Source: Caballeronia turbans (GTDB lineage Bacteria > Pseudomonadota > Gammaproteobacteria > Burkholderiales > Burkholderiaceae). Taken from it: a stretch of DNA of 64,000 nucleotides. The notes under the pieces are model-generated. The model ran no database searches, was not told where the DNA came from, and saw only the letters and a list, made by a program, of their open reading frames with translations. Position numbers and translations under genes: made by a program. Below are positions 62,878 through 64,000 of this stretch, one piece after another (the first letter of the stretch is position 1; every line of letters begins with the position of its first letter). The DNA lies in assembly GCA_001544655.2 (NCBI GenBank), contig FCOD02000002.1:1-64000 (forward strand), given 5' to 3'.

Positions 62878-64000
62878 TCAGGGCTGCGCCTGCTGCCACT
62901 GCAAGACAGGATGCGTCGCCCCTGCCGGCATCGCCCAGACCCCGCCCGACGGGATGTTCCAGTCGAGGAAGTTCGACGGGTTGCTCATCTGCGCGGTGCT
63001 GAGCCCGTTTGAATCGGGCGGAACGGTGCCCGAATTCGACCCCGCCGCTTGCGTGCGAATCGTCGTGTCCTTGTTCCAGTAGACGTTGTTGTGAATCGCG
63101 CCCTGGTTGTACGCCGCGATGCCGCCTTCCGGATCGCCCGGAGGCCCGCCGCCGCCAACCTGCCCGGTCGCGAACGATTCGTTGATCACGCCTGTGCTGC
63201 CGTTGGCATACACGATTCCGCCGCCGCCGCCGAAACCGCCCACGTCGCCCGTTGCGTACGACTGCGTGATCAGTCCGTTGTTGAAGGCGACGAGCCCGCC
63301 CGTCTCGCCATGCGTCCCGGCGTAGGTCGTGCCGGTCGCGAACGACTGCGCGATCGTGCCGTTGTTCACGCCAACCAGCCCGCCCGCGGGAATCTGATAG
63401 CCGACATCCGCCGTGCTCGACGACCGTTCGATAACCCCGTTGTTCACGCCGACGAGGCCGCCCGCGCCGGCGCCGCCGAAGCCGTTCTGCCCGACGCCGC
63501 CCGTCGTGTTGACGTAGGTGACGAGACCGTTGTTCTGGCCCGCGAGCAAGCCGAACGCCCCCGATGAATAGTCGCCCGTCCTGGCGTCGGTGAGATTCAG
63601 ATTGCGCACGACGCCGCTCGCGCCGATCACGCCGAACATGCCGTAGCGGTCGTCGTTCAGATTCGCTACGGTCGCGAGCTTGTCGATCGTGTGGCCGAAG
63701 CCGTCGAACTGGCCGGTGAAAGGCGTCCGCGTCGCGCCGATCGCCGTGAAGGAGTTCGGATAGGCGGTCGCGCTCGCGTCGATGTCCTTGCCGAGCGCGT
63801 AGTTGCCCGCGAGGTCTTTCGACATGTTCGAGAGATCGGCGAGGGTGTTCACGAGCCGGTACGCGGTCGTCTGCGAGACGAGGCCGCTATACGGCGCGGC
63901 CGTCCATCCGCTGTTCGTGAGCAGCGTGCCCGGCGCGTAGCTGCCGTTCATGTCATAGAGCGCGCTGACGATGCCGCCGCTCTTCGACCAGTCGATCGTG
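62878..64000 (-). CDS. GLUG-repeat filamentous-haemagglutinin-like adhesin, C-terminal part only
   Basis: The frame is open to the window edge, so this is the last 373 residues or so of a longer protein. It is built of GLUG-type beta-helix repeats, GLVGVNNGVIERSSSTADVG and GLVAFNNGLITQSYATGDVG among them, preceded by the typical YRLVNTLADLSNMSKDLAGN / YALGKDIDASATA entry segment. It ends with PVLQWQQAQP. Such proteins are TpsA-type surface adhesins. It is convergent with tpsB, 48 bp apart. Confidence 0.85.
   Translation of the reverse strand, partial: TIDWSKSGGIVSALYDMNGSYAPGTLLTNSGWTAAPYSGLVSQTTAYRLVNTLADLSNMSKDLAGNYALGKDIDASATAYPNSFTAIGATRTPFTGQFDGFGHTIDKLATVANLNDDRYGMFGVIGASGVVRNLNLTDARTGDYSSGAFGLLAGQNNGLVTYVNTTGGVGQNGFGGAGAGGLVGVNNGVIERSSSTADVGYQIPAGGLVGVNNGTIAQSFATGTTYAGTHGETGGLVAFNNGLITQSYATGDVGGFGGGGGIVYANGSTGVINESFATGQVGGGGPPGDPEGGIAAYNQGAIHNNVYWNKDTTIRTQAAGSNSGTVPPDSNGLSTAQMSNPSNFLDWNIPSGGVWAMPAGATHPVLQWQQAQP

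Overview
The window looks like a member of the Burkholderiaceae (Paraburkholderia/Caballeronia type). Coding DNA is GC-rich with strong G/C third positions. It carries a Burkholderia-type trimeric porin, a self-sufficient CYP116B P450, a complete acetoin-catabolism operon and dense LysR regulation. The centre of its first fifth is a replicon maintenance block (tyrosine recombinase, parA, parB, repeat-rich gap, Rep initiator), so the window probably covers the origin region of a second chromosome or chromid, or of a megaplasmid. No rRNA or tRNA gene, CRISPR array or insertion sequence was recognised.

Layout. 1-6.0 kb, minus strand: the first 25 codons of an acetyl-CoA acetyltransferase, a 936-bp AT-rich gap, then a tight three-gene unit read mntH -> dienelactone-hydrolase-like/SnoaL fusion -> CYP116B P450-reductase. 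6.2-14.5 kb, plus strand: DUF3701-type tyrosine recombinase, parA, parB, a gap with 22-bp direct repeats 63 bp apart and several inverted repeats, rep gene, and a full-length RpoD-type sigma factor behind an extended -10 promoter. A perfect 16-bp palindrome inside the 5' end of parA is a parS candidate. 14.5-19.6 kb: hypotheticals, a chemotaxis receptor, a YfcG-like GST and an SDR.

19.8-27.1 kb is acetoin utilisation: acoR, a sigma-54 promoter with upstream repeats, acoX-acoA-acoB-acoC, and a lipoate-ligase-like gene that could serve the lipoyl domain of AcoC; no E3 is present. 27.1-29 kb holds small envelope proteins. 29-33.2 kb holds a DeoR regulator divergent from nudK across phased repeats, then modABC behind a Mo-box. 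33.4-41 kb is mixed: LiuC-like hydratase, GST, DUF1016 nuclease with palindromic insertions in its reading frame, a PQQ-type dehydrogenase plus cytochrome c, a lipoprotein and a polysaccharide pyruvyl transferase-like protein. 41-46.8 kb: LysR/MFS divergent pair, SDR, diguanylate cyclase, an apparent small-RNA/terminator locus, and a SET-domain protein. 46.9-55 kb: D-2-hydroxyacid (GlcD-type) dehydrogenase, an EamA transporter with a histidine-rich tail, cupin, and a LysR-controlled HMG-CoA-lyase/CoA-transferase/MFS cluster. 55-64 kb: hypotheticals, porin, bacteriophytochrome kinase, and a TpsB transporter facing a GLUG-repeat adhesin that runs off the end.

The points most worth following up are the origin architecture (parS candidate, iteron-like repeats, initiator start codon inside a UUCG hairpin), a 35-bp paired DnaA-box-like element present twice 20 kb apart, the apparently catalytically dead hydrolase-SnoaL fusion co-transcribed with a P450 and a metal transporter, and a leader ORF whose stop overlaps the TTG start of tpsB. 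Gene families are assigned from recognised motifs; functions of the hypotheticals are not known.
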